Shown here: one piece after another, positions 6,561 to 8,080 of the stretch
Layout: every line of letters begins with the position of its first letter
Position numbering within the stretch: position 1 is the first letter of the stretch
Assembly: GCA_943324725.2 (NCBI GenBank)
Contig: CALPMR020000132.1
Coordinates: 1-8,080, forward strand
Direction of reading: 5' to 3'
Origin: Bordetella parapertussis
Lineage (GTDB): Bacteria > Cyanobacteriota > Cyanobacteriia > PCC-6307 > Cyanobiaceae
DNA: 8,080 nt
Position numbers and translations under genes: made by a program
Notes under the pieces: model-generated
Seen by the model: the letters and a program-made list of their open reading frames with translations, nothing else
The model's database searches: none
Told to the model about the DNA's origin: nothing

Positions 6561-8012
6561 AACGACCAAGCCCTGCCGCCGATCGCCGGCCATGAGGCCG
6601 AGATTCTGGCCCTGGTGCAGCAGGACAGGCCTGTGTTTCTGCCGCAGACCAATCTGAACCTGGAGCAGATCCAGTCAGCCTTTGCCTGCGCGCTCCACAT
6701 GCATCAGCCCACGATTCCAGCCGGGGCGAATGGCGAACTCATCTGCCATCTGCAATACATGCTTGAACATCCTGGCGAGGGCGATAACCACAATGCCGAA
6801 TCCTTTGCCCACTGTTATAAGCGTCTGGCCGATATTGTCCCGCAGCTGATCAGCGAGGGCTGCAACCCTCGGATCATGCTGGATTATTCCGGCAATCTGC
6901 TCTGGGGCTTTGAGCAGATGGGCAGGCACGACATTCTCGATGCGCTCCAACGCCTTGCCTGTGATCCCTCCCTGCAGCCCCATGTGGAGTGGCTCGGCAC
7001 CTTCTGGAGTCATGCGGTGGCACCGTCCACGCCGATCCCGGATCTGAAGTTGCAGATCCTGGCCTGGCAGCAGCATTTTGCGGCCCTGTTCGGCCCTGAG
7101 GCGCTGCAGCGAGTCAAAGGATTCTCACCGCCAGAAATGCATCTTCCCAACCATCCCGACACGCTCTATGAATTCGTGAAAGCCCTCAGAGAGTGTGGCT
7201 ATCGCTGGCTGCTGGTGCAGGAACACAGCGTCGAAAATCCCGATGGCACCTGCCTGCGCCAGGAGCAGAAGTCCATCCCCAACCAACTGCTGGCACGCAA
7301 CTCGAAGGGGGAAACGGTCACGATCCTGGCGCTGATCAAAACCCAGGGCTCCGATACCAAGCTGGTGGGTCAGATGCAGCCCTGCTACGAGGCCCTTGGG
7401 CTTGGGCGGCAGCTGCTGGGTGAGAGAACAATTCCGGCGATTGTCTCCCAGATTGCCGATGGGGAAAATGGTGGCGTGATGATGAACGAATTCCCGTCGG
7501 CCTTCATCCAGGCCCATCAGCGCATCGCTGGCGAGGGGGGCGGCAGCAGCGGCACGGTGGCGATCAACGGCACGGAATATCTGGAGTTGCTGGAAGCCAG
7601 TGGGATTCAGTCAAGCGATTACCCGCAGATTCAGGCGGTGCAACAACACAAGCTCTGGCAACAGCTGGGCAACAATCCCACCCCGCAAGCCGTCGGCGCG
7701 GCCATCGCCGAACTCAAGGCCAACGATTCCCAATTCTCGATGGCCGGCGCCTCCTGGACCAACAACCTCAGCTGGGTGGAGGGCTACACCAACATTCTCG
7801 AACCGATGAACAGCCTTAGCGCCCAGTTTCATCAGCTGTTTGATCCACTGGTGGCTGAGGATCCCGCTGTAACCAAAACCCCCCATTACCAGCAGGCGCT
7901 GCTCCAGTTGCTGCTGCTCGAAACCAGTTGCTTCCGCTACTGGGGCCAGGGCACCTGGACCGACTACGCCAGCGAGATCCATCGCCGTGGTGTCGAAGCG
8001 ATCGGGGCTTGA
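6558..8012 (+). CDS. GH57-family glycoside hydrolase, cytoplasmic
   Basis: This is a 484-residue protein carrying the expected GH57 landmarks in order. Motif 1 is HMHQP (47-51). A motif-2-like stretch runs LGTFWSHAVAPS (146-157). Motif 3 is GFSPPEM (188-194), with E193 as the likely nucleophile, and motif 4 is ADGENGG (300-306), with D301 as the likely acid/base. Family members act on alpha-glucans (amylase, branching enzyme, 4-alpha-glucanotransferase, pullulanase), so a role in glycogen turnover is plausible, but the reaction cannot be told. There is no signal peptide, so it should be cytoplasmic. The motifs are not textbook: motif 3 has SPPE where many members have a Trp-containing WLPE, suggesting an uncharacterised subgroup. 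The C-terminal region (about 450-480, CFRYWGQGTWTDYASEIHRR) looks helical and conserved. It is the last gene of the plus-strand run, coupled to the 82-codon ORF. Confidence 0.85.
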   Translation: MNDQALPPIAGHEAEILALVQQDRPVFLPQTNLNLEQIQSAFACALHMHQPTIPAGANGELICHLQYMLEHPGEGDNHNAESFAHCYKRLADIVPQLISEGCNPRIMLDYSGNLLWGFEQMGRHDILDALQRLACDPSLQPHVEWLGTFWSHAVAPSTPIPDLKLQILAWQQHFAALFGPEALQRVKGFSPPEMHLPNHPDTLYEFVKALRECGYRWLLVQEHSVENPDGTCLRQEQKSIPNQLLARNSKGETVTILALIKTQGSDTKLVGQMQPCYEALGLGRQLLGERTIPAIVSQIADGENGGVMMNEFPSAFIQAHQRIAGEGGGSSGTVAINGTEYLELLEASGIQSSDYPQIQAVQQHKLWQQLGNNPTPQAVGAAIAELKANDSQFSMAGASWTNNLSWVEGYTNILEPMNSLSAQFHQLFDPLVAEDPAVTKTPHYQQALLQLLLLETSCFRYWGQGTWTDYASEIHRRGVEAIGA

Positions 8013-8080
8013 GCCCAGGGCGGTAGCGGGGCCCCTTGGCAAGGCCAGGGTCAGACACCAACTCGCGCCGCCAATCAGGA

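Noticed and set aside
6228..6593. A minus-strand frame covering the yhaN-GH57 junction
   Set aside because: It overlaps three plus-strand frames, has no recognisable features, and the codon-position GC pattern favours the plus-strand 82-codon ORF.
8013..8080. A terminator after the GH57 gene
   Set aside because: Only short dyads occur (CCTTG-G-CAAGG at 8034-8044 and the one over the stop), with no T-run, so no intrinsic terminator can be called. No gene start is visible in these last 68 bases.

Overview
The window is GC-rich, gene-dense bacterial DNA that looks like ordinary chromosome. I see no insertion sequence, phage gene, tRNA, rRNA or CRISPR array. A cyanobacterium is the best guess, and this is inference. 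It rests on the cyanobacterial look of the GH57 protein and the compact, GC-rich, picocyanobacteria-like (Synechococcus/Cyanobium) gene style. One HIP1 octamer (GCGATCGC, 3448-3455) fits but is weak evidence.

Left part, minus strand (1-1363): a DoxX-family membrane protein runs off the left edge (1-664). Upstream of it, separated by 87 bases, is a small P-loop NTPase resembling the AAA_28/NadR-kinase group (752-1363). A divergent intergenic region (1364-1531) follows and must hold the control signals for both directions. It carries several short inverted repeats, including two mutually exclusive hairpins just ahead of the NTPase start and a pair of TTGC/GCAA palindromes ahead of the plus-strand genes.

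Middle and right part, plus strand (1532-8012): four genes are packed with no real gaps. They are a YhaO-like Mre11/SbcD-type metallophosphoesterase (GTG start), a YhaN-like SMC/Rad50-type ATPase overlapping it by ATGA, an unrecognised 82-codon ORF that begins on the base after the yhaN stop, and a cytoplasmic GH57-type glycoside hydrolase whose ATG overlaps that ORF's TGA.

YhaO and YhaN should form a nuclease-ATPase complex acting on DNA, like SbcCD or Mre11-Rad50 but without a CXXC zinc hook. The GH57 protein points to alpha-glucan (glycogen) metabolism. No functional link between DNA processing and polysaccharide metabolism is visible. The tight junctions imply co-transcription and probably translational coupling. 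The most novel items are the 82-codon ORF, the yhaON-orf82-GH57 arrangement, and the structured leader of the NTPase gene. I do not see a clear undescribed defence or mobile system.
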